33,051 nucleotides of DNA from Nemertoderma westbladi. Taxonomy: Eukaryota; Xenacoelomorpha; Nemertodermatida; Nemertodermatidae. The DNA lies in assembly GCA_032718475.1 (NCBI GenBank), contig JAUCBJ010005955.1:1-33051 (forward strand), in the 5' to 3' direction. Under the pieces are notes generated by a model. It ran no database searches and was not told the origin of the DNA. It saw nothing but the letters and a program-made list of their open reading frames with translations. Both the position numbers and the translations under genes were made by a program. Of the stretch, positions 21,482 through 30,909 are shown piece after piece (within the stretch, counting starts at the first letter, position 1; the number at the start of each line of letters is the position of its first letter).

Positions 21482-21716
21482 AATCGTAACGACGACAACG
21501 ACGACGACGACAACGACGACGACGACGACAACGACGACGACGACAACTATTTGCATAAATTGACCCACCCCCTAACAGTGTCAATTCGCTAAGGCTCCGC
21601 CAACTTCGTGGCTCGCCCCACGACAACGACGACGACGATAACTATTTGCATAAATTGACCCACCCCCTAACAGTGTCAATTCGCTAAGGCTCCGCCAACT
21701 TCGTGGCTCGCCCCAC
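21482..21716. repeat. GAC microsatellite and exact 77-bp duplication
   Basis: CGACGA/CAACGA triplet tract (about 21488-21544) followed by two identical 77-bp blocks (21545-21621 and 21640-21716) that start AACTATTTGCATAAATTGAC. The blocks are separated by another short GAC tract, so the true period is 95 bp. Identity over 77 bp implies a recent event. Each block contains ATTTGCAT, the POU-factor octamer, which may be chance. Confidence 0.9.
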
Positions 21717-22185
21717 ATCTCATACATGCAACATATTATTTCCAATAGCTAAGTACAAATTTCACCGGTTTATTTTTTAATATACAGGATATGTGGGGAT
21801 ATAACCTTTCATATAACTAGTACTATGCGGTGCTTCTTTTGCAGGAAATAAAGTAAATCTCATGTATTTCTATATCTTTATCTCCCGCTGGGATATAAAG
21901 ATCAACAATATAGTTATAAATGCTGGACCTTCACCACCATAGCAGGACAGAAAGAAAACTTAAAGAATATTAACTACGATATTGACAACCATTCATAGGC
22001 CGATAGGCCGGTTCAGTTTGGAAGGCCGAGTTCCTATGTTAATTCAGAATAAAAAAAAGCTTCTTAGCCCCGTTAATAAATAAACTAGTTTCTCTTAATA
22101 AATCAATGTTTCTGCCAGCAGGGCTATCGTCAGGATTATAAAGTTCTAATACTGTAATATAAAAAATACTCAGCCTACATATAAA
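21717..22185. other. AT-rich spacer, nothing recognised
   Basis: No convincing open frame, RNA gene or repeat beyond short A runs and a cataggccgataggccgg stretch near 21995. Confidence 0.5.
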
Positions 22186-22189
22186 AGAT

Positions 22190-23095
22190 ATCAGCAAAGA
22201 AAGACAAACGTCTGGTTATTATCTTTGTTGACTTCTTTAACACTCGACCACGTATGTGCAGCATACTTGCAGCAGCATATGGGATTCCTGAGGAAATTAT
22301 TGCAGCTATAAAGATCACTGTACGCTTGTTCCACCACATTTGTGTCTACTGCTGATGGTGACACAGATCCAAGTCTTATGGGGAGTTCTTCAGGGTGACA
22401 AACTTGCACCATATTTATTGATATTATTTGTGGTTTTTGATGTTCTACACATGTCCTTAGACCATCTTAATAAAGATGGGGTTATGGCAACACCCCCCAC
22501 TGGCTCAAGAAGAGGAGGAAATACAGCAAAGTACCTTACAGATCTGGACTTTGCCGATGACATAAGGGTAGAATCACTAGAGGGAGCCCAACGGATCCTC
22601 TGTTCATTGGATCAGGTTACTTCTAGTGTTGGTCTGTTTGTAAATTCCAATCGAAGACCAAAATTATGACAGTGAACCTTGGCATCCGTCAAGAAATGTC
22701 TGATCATTAGAGCATAAACTCCAGGAATGGCTTGCTGTAACATGTGGTTGACTTCTGCTACTACTTGTCCGGAAGTCAGGTGAAGGCCTTCGGCATGAAC
22801 TGCATTTAATAGTCTGTCCAGGATTTGGAAGTCCCATAAAATAAAACGGAATCTCAAGGGGTTCCACTCTTATATGGGAGGGAGTCCATGCTGGGCTCTA
22901 GCTGCAGACGATACCAAATCTCTGGATGGCACTTTCACAAGAATGATTTCACATGGGTTCATTGTGTTAAGTACAATGAACACATCTCCAATTAGACTCT
23001 ATACAACATTGGAGGTGTTTCATTAATCTCCCCTAGCTTTACACCTGAACGGAGCCGCCTCCGTTTTGCAGGACATTCTATATGGGTATTCTAAA
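22190..23095 (+). pseudogene. LINE reverse transcriptase fragment, broken, plus strand
   Basis: Pieces of a non-LTR retrotransposon ORF are encoded in order, with frame breaks. KKDKRLVIIFVDFF is motif A with its catalytic aspartate. LWGVLQGDKLAP is motif B, and LDFADDI is motif C, which holds the catalytic aspartate pair. Further on, KYNEHISN, a stop, then TLYNIGGVSLISP and RSRLRFAGHS match the C-terminal region also seen at 27588-28007. The stretch 22690-22860 between RT and C-terminal parts is not explained by the family. The same RT region lies on the opposite strand at 23400-24152. Confidence 0.8.
22612..22857 (-). other. Unassigned 81-codon open frame inside LINE remnant
   Basis: An open frame opposite to the surrounding LINE. 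Its middle (about 22690-22830) encodes amphipathic text such as LNAVHAEGLHLTSGQVVAEV that does not look like random antisense. I do not recognise it. It may be an inverted piece of another mobile element inserted into the LINE, or chance. Its last residues are antisense of the RT. Confidence 0.2.
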
Positions 23096-23399
23096 GTTGC
23101 ATGGTTTTACACCTGCGCGCGCAAGGCTATTTTATTCAATTTAATAAATACACCATATTCTAGAACATTTTGTTTATTCCATACGTAGCTGGGCAACAAT
23201 GCAATAACTCTGTAATCAACTATTCTGTAGCTATTCATACAGAAACAAAGTGTCCCAGAATATTGTTTATTTGTTAAATAGAATAAAATAACCTCTCGCA
23301 GGCGCAATACCATACAACTTTCGAACGCTCATCTATTATCATCTATAATACGAAATTCCGATTGTGATACATATTTGGAATCCTTGCATGGCCAGCTTT
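23096..23399. other. Spacer between opposed LINE fragments
   Basis: AT-rich sequence with no supported gene. The 68-codon minus-strand frame at 23107-23313 has no recognisable features. Confidence 0.5.
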
Positions 23400-24152
23400 C
23401 TAACTGTACCAACAAATCACTATAAGATTAAAGAATAACTGCGGTGTAACTTGTTCAATATCGACGGAGTTATTGGCAGGAATTCCTCGACTTCTGGAGC
23501 CAGTAGGTGGAGTTATCATCACCCCATCATCATTATAATGATCTAAGGACATGCGTAGAACATAGTCAACCACAATAATGAACAAGAATGGTGCAAGTGT
23601 GTCTCCTTGGAGGACGCCCCATAACACTTCAAATGGTTCTGTGTCACCGTCAACAGTAGACACAAATGTTGTCGAACCATCGTATACTGATCTGATTGCT
23701 GCAATAATTTCATCAGGAATCCCATATAATGAAAGTATGCTGAACATACGTGAGCGAGAGACTGAATCAAAGGCCTTGAAGAAGTCAACAAAGATAACAG
23801 CCAGATGCCTGTCTTTCTTTTTTGATAACTCTTCAATTATCCTTCTAAGTGCCAAAATGGGCTCCATGGTCCCACGACCTTTACGGAACGCATTCTGATT
23901 TCCACGGAGAGGTCTCTCAATGGGATCCCTGATGCGATTTAATAGAATCCTATTGTATAGCTTTGCAGCAATCGAGATCAATGAGATTCCCCGAAAAGAA
24001 CCATAGAGTGTTAGGTTGCCCTTCTTGGGAACTGGCACCAACTTATTTGTTTTCATTTCTTGTGGGACTCTTGTTGTTCGGTACATGTCTACTATGATGG
24101 GATAGATGAGCTTTAAACACTCAGGTATTTTAAAGACCTCAGGGGGAACACC
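23400..24152 (-). pseudogene. LINE reverse transcriptase fragment, minus strand
   Basis: About 250 codons are open on the minus strand. They show the RT finger and palm region of a non-LTR retrotransposon: GISLISIAAKLYNRILLNRI, then NQNAFRKGRGT, then motif A VIFVDFFKAFDSV with its catalytic aspartate, then YGIPDEIIAAI, and motif B WGVLQGDTLAPFLF. The frame decays into unrelated residues before motif C, so the catalytic aspartate pair is missing. The 5' end is cut at 24152, exactly where the Msx duplication copy 2 starts. No endonuclease domain is present. It reverse-transcribed its own RNA when active; this copy cannot. Confidence 0.85.
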
Positions 24153-24419
24153 ATACATGAATATAGTGAGCAATATAGGCCAATAACAAAACTTATCAGT
24201 ATCAATTAGGCATAGGCAGATAGGCCTACCTTAATTTTTAACCTGCGGTATTTTTCAGACCACCGTGTTAATCCAAAAGTTAAACACACCGTAATGTAAA
24301 TTTTCATATTATAGCTCGTTATAGGTGGTTATAGCTTGTTTATAGGAAGTTATAGCCCGTTATAGATCGTTATAGCCCGTTATAGAACGTTCTACCTTTT
24401 AGTACGTACCCCGCCCTAG
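24153..24419. mobile_element. 602-bp MITE, right half only (copy 2)
   Basis: Matches 18044-18299, including the whole right inverted repeat and the 9-bp flank CCGCCCTAG (24411-24419). It keeps a decamer (gatcTATAAC type) that copy 1 has lost from its right repeat, so this side is closer to the original. The left half is replaced by LINE sequence. Confidence 0.88.
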
Positions 24420-24607
24420 AGCTTATGCCCTTACGATTAGACATTTCTTGAGGGCTGTCTACAGTAGGTTTACAAAAAGACCAACACTAGAAGCTCTAAA
24501 GTTTCAGTGGAACAAAATTACATAAATTCCTGCAAGTATTTTTACATTAGAGTCATTTAAATAGATATGTTTCCTACTTCGTAAAATAATTTATGCTTAT
24601 TTAATAG

Positions 24608-24810
24608 ATTATGAATCGGACACGCAAGTCGCTAAAGGTCACAACCCCCAAAACTGTACGTTAAGGAAACACAAGGCAAACCGAAAACCCCGAACACCGT
24701 TCACAACCCATCAACTTCTCGCGTTGGAGAGAAAATTCCGTGACAAACAATATCTCTCGATATCAGAGCGAGCCTCTTTCTCTGCCTCACTATTGCTTTC
24801 AGAAACACAG
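24608..24810 (+). CDS. Msx: Msx homeobox gene copy 2, exon with homeodomain 1-44
   Basis: This is the counterpart of 18488-18690, encoding the same 67 codons: the CTLRKHK lead-in and homeodomain residues 1-44. The only coding change I see is synonymous (tcc to tca in SET). The acceptor is ..tttaatag rather than ..ttttatag, still AG-ending with a T-rich stretch, and the donor GTTTGT is intact. Intronic sequence upstream carries a few more changes, including one that would put a stop in a read-through frame, as expected for non-coding DNA. No upstream exon lies between it and the LINE at 24152. It could therefore be an orphan 3' fragment, an alternative 3' end of one gene, or an assembly duplicate of copy 1. 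Confidence 0.88.
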
Positions 24811-24939
24811 GTTTGTAAACATATATAAAATATCGAATTATAAATATTACAATTAATAAAAACAATTTCCGGTCTCTTATATTTCTTCATTCAGAACTGA
24901 CTTAATATTAGTAAATCATTTTTAAATTATTATTTACAG

Positions 24940-25146
24940 GTTAAAATTTGGTTTCAAAACAGGCGGGCTAAGCAAAAGCGCTTGCAAGAAGCGGAAATAG
25001 AACGGTTAAAATTACAAGCAAGGATGATGATGTACCCTGGTTACCAAGCAGACCCGTATTTGCGGACTATAATAGACCCTTACCAAGGAATATCCAATGG
25101 AATTGACTGCAGTCGCTTTCTGTCACCTCCATACTGGCAAATGTAA
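24940..25146 (+). CDS. Msx: Msx homeobox gene copy 2, last exon
   Basis: Counterpart of 18820-19026 after a 129-bp intron with intact TATTTACAG acceptor. It encodes homeodomain residues 45-60 ([16 protein letters not shown]) and the same tail ending PPYWQM. The only amino-acid difference from copy 1 that I see is tyrosine to phenylalanine in SRYLSPP, where tatttg became tttctg. The stop TAA is at 25144-25146. An unbroken frame in both copies means either that the duplication is young, that both are under constraint, or that they are two alleles. A candidate AATAAA lies at 25461-25466. Confidence 0.88.
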   Translation, partial: VKIWFQNRRAKQKRLQEAEIERLKLQARMMMYPGYQADPYLRTIIDPYQGISNGIDCSRFLSPPYWQM

Positions 25147-25889
25147 ACTTTACAGTACTGTATAATTTATTTCATTGCGTCGTGCAGTGTACTTTTGCAT
25201 AACATTATCGTTTGGCATTACGCAGTAATTTTTATTGTTACAATTTTTTTAATTATTCACTCACTCATACACATCACATACATACAGGTATGTAGTTAAA
25301 GTTGTATAATATTAAGGAATGGCCTGCGTGTAGCTTTTATAAAGTAAAAAATTTCATATCTGTAAATTAGCAAAATAGTTAGGAATAGCAATGTGTAGCA
25401 TTTTTAGTTGCTTTAATTTAAAGGAACACATTAATTTATAATATAAAAAGACAATCGAATAATAAAAGCGAATCTTATATGTTAAAGGATTTATTAACCC
25501 TATTAAACCAGGGGGGGGGGGTGAATATGACCCTTCCCGTGGTTTTTTTGTTATAACTCTGAAACAAACGCAGTGGGGGATCTGAAATTTTGTGACTTTT
25601 CCTAAAAATCTATTGTCTTCCTAATAGTGAAAACGGTTTTCGAGTTATATCACCATTTTTTAACCCTACTTCTGGCACTTTTTTTTGAGGCGTTTTTTTG
25701 AAAATTACATTTCATTAAATATGATTTGTAATATCTCTATTTTTGATTTACACCGGTTTTTTGGTGATTGCAATTAGATGGAATTATTCTAAATGATAGT
25801 AATCAGATCACTTTTAAACAGTTTCCAATGGATTTTGCGCCCCAGAAAACCTGTATTGAAAAACAATTAGCCGAAAATTATTGATGTAT

Positions 25890-26085
25890 GACAATTCGGT
25901 CCCGGACAATTCGGTCCGGACAATTCGGTCCCGGACAATTCGGTCCCGGACAATTCGGTCCCAAAACACTAAATAAATGGGACCGAATTGTCCGGGACCG
26001 AATAGTCCGGGACCGAATTGTCCGGGACCGAATTGTCCGGGACCGAATTGTCCGGTACCGAATTGTCGGGGACCGAATTGTCCGG
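25890..26085. repeat. Convergent 15-bp minisatellite, copy B
   Basis: Five units of GGACAATTCGGTCCC, the same 16-base spacer as in copy A (25963-25978), then seven units in reverse orientation from 25979. It has one unit more on each side than copy A, showing that unit number changes quickly. Confidence 0.92.
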
Positions 26086-26118
26086 TTCCTGATTGCAGCT
26101 TTTTAGTGCTTTTTTGAT

Positions 26119-26638
26119 ATTGGTGAATGTTCTAGAACATTAGTAGAGATATTTTTTTTTATGGTAACTAGTGTTATTTACTAGCTAGAATTTTTTGAAA
26201 TTTTAAAAATACTATACTTTTTTTTATTTTTGTTATTAGTAAGTGTTCGAGAACATTATTATATATTATTTATTAAGGTGTAGCTAGTGTTTTTCCTTGA
26301 AATTATAAATAAACTTGTAAAACATTGATATTTCAGAGTTAGGCCTATAAACTGTTGCTGATTATATTAATTACCAAAAATATTGATGATATTATAACAG
26401 TCCCCGAATGAGATCCAGCTATTATCTAGGATAATCAGTTTTACACATTTTAAATACATACTATTACTAGCTAGTAAATAATTCACAAGCTCCATAAAAA
26501 CACCATAATAGCTACCATAACTAATAATGTTAACAAAATAAAGTACAATTTTTTTATTTTCAAAAAAAATACTAGCTAGTAAAAAAAACACTAGCTACCA
26601 TATAATATTATCTTTTAAGGTTCTAGAATATTCACCAT
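26119..26638. mobile_element. ~520-bp AT-rich inverted-repeat element
   Basis: Ends match when read inward: TGGTGAATGTTCTAGAAC (26121-26138) against TGGTGAATATTCTAGAAC on the other strand (ends 26637). The match continues diverged through the ACTAGCTAG region (26181-26195 and 26571-26593). The left end is partly repeated internally (GTTCGAGAAC near 26245, then TAGCTAGTG near 26282). No coding capacity and no clear target duplication. It lies between minisatellites B and C and is absent from Msx copy 1. Confidence 0.7.
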
Positions 26639-26666
26639 TATATAGTGCAGTAGTACCAATTAAATT

Positions 26667-26956
26667 TGGTCCCGGACAATTCGATCCCGGACAATTTGGT
26701 CCCGGACAATTCGGTCCCGGACAATTCGGTCCCGGTCAATTCGGTCCCAGACAATTCGGTCCCGGACAATTCGGTCCCGGACAATTCGGTCCCGGACAAT
26801 TCGGTCCCATTAATATGCATGTTTTGGGACTGAAATGTCCTAGTCAGTATCCGGACATTTCGGTCCCAAAACACAAAAAACATGGGATCGAATTGTCCAG
26901 GTCCGAATTGTCCGGGACCGAATTGTCCGGATCGAATTATCCGGGACCGAATTGTC
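26667..26956. repeat. Convergent 15-bp minisatellite, copy C
   Basis: About ten diverged units of GGACAATTCGGTCCC (26667-26808) and about five in reverse (26882-26956). The centre is longer than in copies A and B. It holds a variant unit with GAAATGTCC/GGACATTTC on both sides of TAGTCAGTAT. Its right flank is the sequence that follows copy A. Confidence 0.88.
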
Positions 26957-27090
26957 CTGCTTCCGAAAATTATAACTTTCAAATTTTATGAAAATTGTTC
27001 ACTACTTGTAATTTTGGTGCAGCAAAATAACCACCCCAATACTCAATTCAATACTCAATACTCTAATACAATTTCGGTCGGTTTCGTACA

Positions 27091-27540
27091 GTTGTGTAAA
27101 TAAGGTACTTATATTGTACCAGCAAAATTGGTATTAAAAATGGTTAAATTATTAGACAAATTTCCGTTGCTCTGGAAACTAAATTGGCAACCATATAGAA
27201 GTGCATACTTCTGTCAATCGATAGTCATTAGAGTAAAGTTTGTCTGTACCAAATTTGGAGAAAATCCCACCAATAGACCCCTTGTTGCTATGTACAAACC
27301 ATGTTGCTAAGGAAAGAAACAGGAAATTGAAGGTGATCCGCATAATATATTTTTATAGACTTTTGTGGGGGTATTAACAAGGTAATGTAGAATAAAAAAA
27401 AAACCAGAATAAGTACCTGAATAACGACATTATATTCCCTGTATGTAGATAGATTTATTTTAAATATTAAGGTACAACCAGGAATAAAATTGATATCAAT
27501 GCAATACTATATAATAAGACTACTTTAGTCGGCCTGGTGC
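27091..27540. other. AT-rich spacer, nothing recognised
   Basis: Beyond the duplication edge there is no supported gene. A 60-codon plus-strand frame (27128-27310) has no recognisable motif. Confidence 0.5.
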
Positions 27541-28007
27541 ATTGCAGCTGCACAGCACAATGAGATCCTACGCGGGCTTAACAAAAATTAGTGCCCTCGC
27601 CATATAATCCACAATGAGGTTGCTGCAATGCAGCGGCTTATCGACGAAATTATGCCGCCATAACTCCCTACCACTCTTGACTTCGCGAGATTATCCGAGA
27701 AAGTCATGGGTTGCCCACCAGGCTTATTTTCAAAATGGGGTTGCCAAAGCACAAGATTATGCGCTGGGTGGTCCTCACGGCGAAAGCAATTACCTGTAAA
27801 GCGGAGGCGGCTTTGTTCTAGTGTCAAGCTTGGGGCAACCAATGAGACACCTCTAAAGTTATATAGTGTCTGGTTGGAGATGTGTGCATTGTACTTGACA
27901 CAGTGAACCCGACGTAGCATTCTTGAGAGATTTGGTGTATTCAGCAGACCAGCATGGACTTCAATATATAGGAGTACAGGTTCTACTGCTGCTCTAAAAT
28001 AATCCAA
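27541..28007 (-). pseudogene. LINE C-terminal fragment with 3' end
   Basis: Minus-strand frame with YFRAAVEPVLLY, HCVKYNAHISNQTLYN, SRLRFTGNC and LVLWQPHFENKPGGQPMTF. This is the conserved C-terminal region found after the reverse transcriptase in many animal non-LTR elements. It is the same family as 22870-23095 and 17366-17679. The N-terminal RT is missing and the tail past the PMTF block is altered, so the copy is dead. It lies just downstream of a related but distinct LINE fragment on the same strand. Confidence 0.78.
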
Positions 28008-28079
28008 CCCTAAGTCTCCGACGTCATGCTTCCCAAATCCTGGTCACCCCATTCACTGCTGGCAGACCATGCGCCATTC

Positions 28080-28795
28080 CTATACGTATTCGAATACAAC
28101 TAGGCCTACTACTAGGTCGAGCGAACTCGGACAGTGGAAATGAGATCCTTCCAGGCTTCCCGATTCTCCAGTTGTCGCAATTTCGTTTCTCCCAAGTTCA
28201 GTATCCCTTTCAAGTTGATCTATATATGTTATGGCCGGTCGTCCACGACTACGCTTTCCATGAGTTGGTTGCCAGAGAAGTAGATCTGGTATGACCTCGT
28301 CTTTACTTCGCCAGCAGTGCCCACTGAATCTTAATCTGCGTTCACGGAGGGTGGTTGATACAGGTGGTATTGTACCATAAAGCTCGGCGTTTGTCATGTG
28401 TTGTCTCCAGCTGATGTTTAGGGCTGCCCTTAGTAGTCTTGTGTAGCAACCATCAATTCGTTGTTCAAGTGATTTAGTCAGTGTCCAGATCTCACCCCCG
28501 TATAAAAATACACTTTCCACTGTGGCTCGAAAGAACTTAGTCTTCAGGTGCCTGGAGAGATCTGATTTCCAGGTGGTATCATTTTTGATAGAGCTACCCA
28601 AGCCTTTGCTTTCCTAACTTCTATGTCCTTTTTGCTACTCTCTATCCATGATCCAAGGTACTGGAAGTCGTCAACCTTCCTTAGTTGATTATTATCAATG
28701 GTTGTCAAGTTTCCATCAACGTTAAAGGTCATGAATTCGGTCTTTGTAGCATTTATATGCACCATCGAATAAGACCTACTATAATAGTAGGCCAT
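28080..28795 (-). pseudogene. LINE C-terminal fragment, frameshifted
   Basis: The first part encodes INATKTEFMTFN and VDDFQYLGSWI (28795 to about 28590), the region just after the RT domain. A frameshift near 28590 leads into FFRATVESVFLYGGEIWTLT, then RIDGCYTRLLRAALNISW, LRFSGHCWRSKDE and HGKRSRGRPAITY. This is the typical LINE C-terminal order. The fragment lacks the RT and endonuclease. A partial second copy of the DDFxYLGS block, from another subfamily (VDDFCYLGS), lies just upstream at 28805-28860. Confidence 0.83.
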
Positions 28796-28860
28796 GCCTC
28801 ACCTTATTTCCACTTCCGGATCCAAGGTAGCAGAAGTCATCCACATGTTCAAGCACACCG
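28796..28860 (-). pseudogene. Short LINE piece fused upstream
   Basis: Encodes LEHVDDFCYLGS on the minus strand. It resembles 17640-17680 more than the adjacent LINE, so it is a remnant of a second LINE subfamily joined at about 28796. Confidence 0.65.
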
Positions 28861-28921
28861 TTAATATTTCAATTATCAATTCATTAACATTCACATAACA
28901 ATATCGTTCGTTATTAATATT

Positions 28922-28978
28922 AAAACATCATAATATAATCAAAACATCATAATATAATCAAAACATCATAATATAATC
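28922..28978. repeat. 19-bp tandem repeat, 3 copies
   Basis: Three copies of AAAACATCATAATATAATC in direct order, identical. Confidence 0.9.
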
Positions 28979-29796
28979 AAAACACAACAATGATATGTGC
29001 AAACTTTTAGTTCAATTCAAAGAATATTTATATTGAAATACAAAATTATATACAAATAATATATAAAAACTATGAGCTTATAGAGTACCTGTGAATTTAA
29101 GCTAATAACAAGTTCAGGAAGAACTCTGAACGCCGGAACCTTTATCCTTAGTCGCCCCACCTTCGCGCTTTAATACCGTCAGCAAAGTTTGAGAAGATTC
29201 CAAAATCTACAAATAATGTGGATATTACATTTTTACCAATATCAACCAATATATATAGACGGACAATAATAAGCATTGTAATAAGCGATATCAGCCGTAC
29301 TACATACACAACCTCCGGTACCACCTGTGATTGGTTAGGATTATGGAATTGAGTGTTCATTTGGATTTATTTAAATATTTATCAAATCATCTCAATTAGG
29401 TACCATAATTATGATAACGTCACAAAAATATACCGAAATCATATAATCTCTTATTAATAATACAATAAATTGAATAAGCAAATAACAAAATTTCAGTCAC
29501 AGTAGAAAGGTACCAAAGTCGTACCGGTATTGGTGGGAAATCCCACCAAGAACCTTTAGGCCTTAAAGCTAAGCCGGAGGAATGGTAACTACGACAACGT
29601 GACATTCGATCAAGGATAACATGGATATATGGGATGGCATACCTGTATGGAGGAAGCAACCGACAGTGTATGGGACATTATCGCAAGAAAACGGAGAATG
29701 GTTTATATCAATGGCTTCAATAATGGAAATTCAAGAATGCCGAGAAAGTTATTTATTTATTCCTTTCGATGGTAAAATAATATTACTAATAATCTG
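28979..29796. other. AT-rich spacer, nothing recognised
   Basis: No convincing gene on either strand. Small frames at 29148-29360, 29420-29659 and 29621-29812 show no family features. Part of it could be intron of the minus-strand SSNA1 gene, if its missing 3' exon lies further left. Confidence 0.45.
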
Positions 29797-29813
29797 CCCA
29801 AAGAACACTTAAT

Positions 29814-29885
29814 CTACTGTGGCAGAATTCCGCCATATTTATTTAAAAAATATAAAAAGCAGGAATTTTTGGACGTCCAAAAATG
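29814..29885. repeat. Left terminal inverted repeat of 2.2-kb element
   Basis: Pairs with 31970-32040. Differences are few (aaaaaatataaaaag against aaaaaaaataaaaag; cagg against caggg). Its inner end contains one TTTTGGACGTCCAAAA palindrome, the core of the 21-bp array at the other end. The outer TGGCAGAATTCCGCCA is itself a near-palindrome. Confidence 0.92.
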
Positions 29886-29912
29886 AATTTAGCAGTCCAC
29901 TAAATTTAGTGG

Positions 29913-30668
29913 GCCGACTTTGTATTTACTTGTAAACTGGTTGTTATTTTGTCAGTTACACTCTCCATGCTTTTTTTTTTATCAATGATGACATCAATCA
30001 ACGATTTTTTCATGGAAAAATCAAGCAGCAGTGCTCAGACTACGTAAACTGCGATGGTAAAATACTAATAAGATGATGGGGGTTACTGTGTTTGAAGTCA
30101 ACATATTGAAATGGCATACTCATCAAAAAATGAAATATAAGTTTGAATAAAGTGCAATATACTGTACATTTTGGTTGGATATAATATTGAATTTAAATTC
30201 ATTTTTTTAAATTTCTGTAAGACTACCTGTCGGTCTCTCCGACTGTCTGTATGTCCAAATAAAATGTAAAGCACACACACCATGTAGCTAAAAGTACATT
30301 GCATTACATTTACATTGATGTCACGTCTGCAATAGCGACTGGTATGGGGGTTTTCCTGGGCAGGGATTTCTTTTTCCAATGTCTGTTTTTTTTTACATTT
30401 GATGGGTTCCAACTGTGTGTCTGTCGATCTGGCGGTCGGTTAAATTTCGAAGGACAGACCGACAGACGAACAGACAGGCACTGTGCCATCAAATTTTAAA
30501 AATGGCTTCAGAAATATTATCTAGTATTTAGAAATGAAAAAAAAATATATATTTAACTGTACGTACGTAAACGGTCCCTCAACCCATGCGTTACTAATAT
30601 TATTACTTTATATTACTATTAGATACTTTATATTATTATCAAGTTATTTATATTAATACTTTATTATT
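29913..30668. other. Interior of the 2.2-kb element, nothing coding recognised
   Basis: AT-rich. Two stretches rich in CTGTC/GTCGGTC lie near 30218-30255 and 30416-30480 in opposite orientations, possibly another small inverted-repeat element. No open frame is convincing. Confidence 0.4.
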
Positions 30669-30739
30669 TAAATTATAAGTAATTAAACAGGACTAAGGAT
30701 GATACAACTCTATAGCAAATGGAGCTGAAAAAATGAATT

Positions 30740-30811
30740 CGCCACCAGCGGGGATCGAACCCGCGTCTCCCGATAAACGTTCAGGTATGCTAACCACTAC
30801 ACCACGGAGGC
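30740..30811 (-). tRNA. tRNA-like gene, left arm of palindrome
   Basis: This 72-nt sequence is the mirror of 30910-30981 and appears identical over the tRNA body. It has the same A box TGGTGTAGTGG, B box GGTTCGATCCC and anticodon loop ACGTTTA. The reading given under the plus-strand copy applies. Because it is divergent from its partner with a 98-bp gap, the two would be transcribed away from each other. Confidence 0.55.
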
Positions 30812-30909
30812 TCCTGCATCTTTCCGATTGATTTGCTATAGGTGGTAAGCTACCTTACGATCAAATCAATCGGAAAGCAATCAAGCAAATCAATCGGAAA
30901 GATGCTGGA

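Larger units (their letters stand above)
24153..27090. repeat. Segmental duplication, copy 2 (Msx 3' exons)
   Basis: Same orientation as 18044-20038. It starts at the shared ATACATGAATATAG and ends at the shared TTTCGTACA (27090). It is about 0.9 kb longer because of extra DNA between 26086 and about 26880. The 5' half of the 602-bp MITE and the 3' end of the piggyBac-like MITE are missing here, so both breakpoints lie in transposon sequence. Confidence 0.95.
25494..27090. mobile_element. piggyBac-like MITE, copy 2, 3' end missing
   Basis: Starts TTAA (25494-25497) CCCTATTA as in copy 1, and follows it through the G run and the first minisatellite. After the extra block it resumes at about 26946 with TGCTTCCGAAAATTATAACT. 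It breaks off at 27090 before the TAATAGGG-TTAA end, which I do not find downstream. The subterminal motif is degraded here (ggTGaatatgaccctt). Confidence 0.8.

Noticed and set aside
21438-21626. Arginine-rich minus-strand frame
   Set aside because: The arginine run is the GAC/GTC triplet tract read on the other strand.
25888-27103. Open frames with DRIVRDRIVR or GTELSGTELS repeats
   Set aside because: Also minisatellite translations; both strands and several frames stay open because the unit is 15 bp.
30218-30480. CTGTC/GTCGG-rich stretches as a separate inverted-repeat transposon
   Set aside because: The match is imperfect and low-complexity, and I could not find clear ends or a target duplication.
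30098-30499. Overlapping frames of 60-104 codons near 30.1-30.5 kb
   Set aside because: AT-rich and low-complexity translations on both strands with no family features; they lie inside the transposon.
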